NCBI GenBank assembly: GCA_005888955.1
Contig: VBCS01000165.1
Coordinates: 1-13,483, forward strand
Length of the DNA: 13,483 bases
Source of the DNA: Betaproteobacteria bacterium
Lineage (GTDB): Bacteria > Pseudomonadota > Gammaproteobacteria > Burkholderiales > Casimicrobiaceae
Direction: 5' to 3'
Positions 13,427 through 13,483 of this stretch are shown in pieces. The notes beneath the pieces are model-generated. The model did not search any database, was not told the DNA's origin, and saw only the letters and a program-made list of their open reading frames with translations. The position numbers and the translations under genes are program-made. Each line of letters starts with the position of its first letter. The first letter of the stretch is position 1.

Positions 13427-13483
13427 GTAGGGCGCGGGAGAGCAGGTTTTAGGATTTTGTCAAGCCCCCGCGAAGCCAGGCGC

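Larger units (their letters stand above)
13092..13483. other. Non-coding region upstream of priA with origin-like elements
   Basis: About 390 bp without a convincing gene. A 62-codon plus-strand frame (13264-13452) lacks a ribosome binding site and looks like chance. The region contains three DnaA-box-like 9-mers, a 40-bp tract of 25% GC, an IHF-like sequence and a copy of the 15-bp motif. A short inverted repeat CCGCATTGCGG (13121-13131) lies in the priA leader. TTGACA occurs on the minus strand (13463-13458) but no -10 box follows it. Confidence 0.55.

Noticed and set aside
13264..13452. A 62-codon plus-strand frame in the right-end region
   Set aside because: No ribosome binding site, begins inside the 15-bp repeat, crosses the AT-rich tract and a DnaA box, and the product is not protein-like.
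13458..13463. Minus-strand TTGACA near the right edge as a promoter
   Set aside because: No -10-like hexamer is found 16-18 bp downstream; the sequence there is CTCCCG-like.

Overview
The window looks like a stretch of chromosome from a GC-rich, PHA-accumulating proteobacterium, most likely a betaproteobacterium. The reasons are the block priA, argS, SPOR protein, dsbA, SDR; a class I poly(3-hydroxyalkanoate) synthase; and a MerR-type LiuR regulator sitting on the leucine/isovalerate genes. No transposase, integrase, phage gene, tRNA, rRNA or CRISPR array was seen. Almost all genes are ordinary chromosomal genes. The least ordinary DNA is the non-coding right end.

Region 1 (1-1300, minus strand) is the head of a leucine-degradation (liu) operon: liuR, then a PaaI-type hotdog thioesterase, then the N-terminal 85 residues of isovaleryl-CoA dehydrogenase, which runs off the left edge. 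A perfect 20-bp palindrome (801-820) overlaps a predicted promoter between liuR and the thioesterase and is the likely LiuR operator.

Region 2 (1398-4862, plus strand) holds a metallo-beta-lactamase-fold hydrolase divergent from liuR, then phaC with its own promoter and a strong ribosome binding site. phaA and phaB do not follow it. Next comes a small exported glycine-zipper protein that ends in a clear intrinsic terminator.

Region 3 (5106-6947, plus strand) is a 613-residue GDSL esterase fused to a C-terminal autotransporter barrel (EstA type).

Region 4 (7034-13091, minus strand, convergent with region 3) contains, in transcription order, priA (replication restart helicase with all eight zinc cysteines), argS with its own consensus -10 box, a membrane-anchored SPOR protein, periplasmic dsbA and a short-chain dehydrogenase. 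argS to the SDR look like one transcription unit.

Region 5 (13092-13483) has no convincing gene. It carries a consensus DnaA box, a one-mismatch DnaA box 12 bp further on, a 40-bp tract of 25% GC, an IHF-like sequence and a third DnaA box, all in about 190 bp. That is the architecture of a replication origin or a DnaA-controlled region. A 15-bp motif here is repeated exactly in the liuR/hydrolase intergenic region, 12 kb away. Start codons of liuR, the SDR and argS are uncertain because they are GTG or TTG without good ribosome binding sites.
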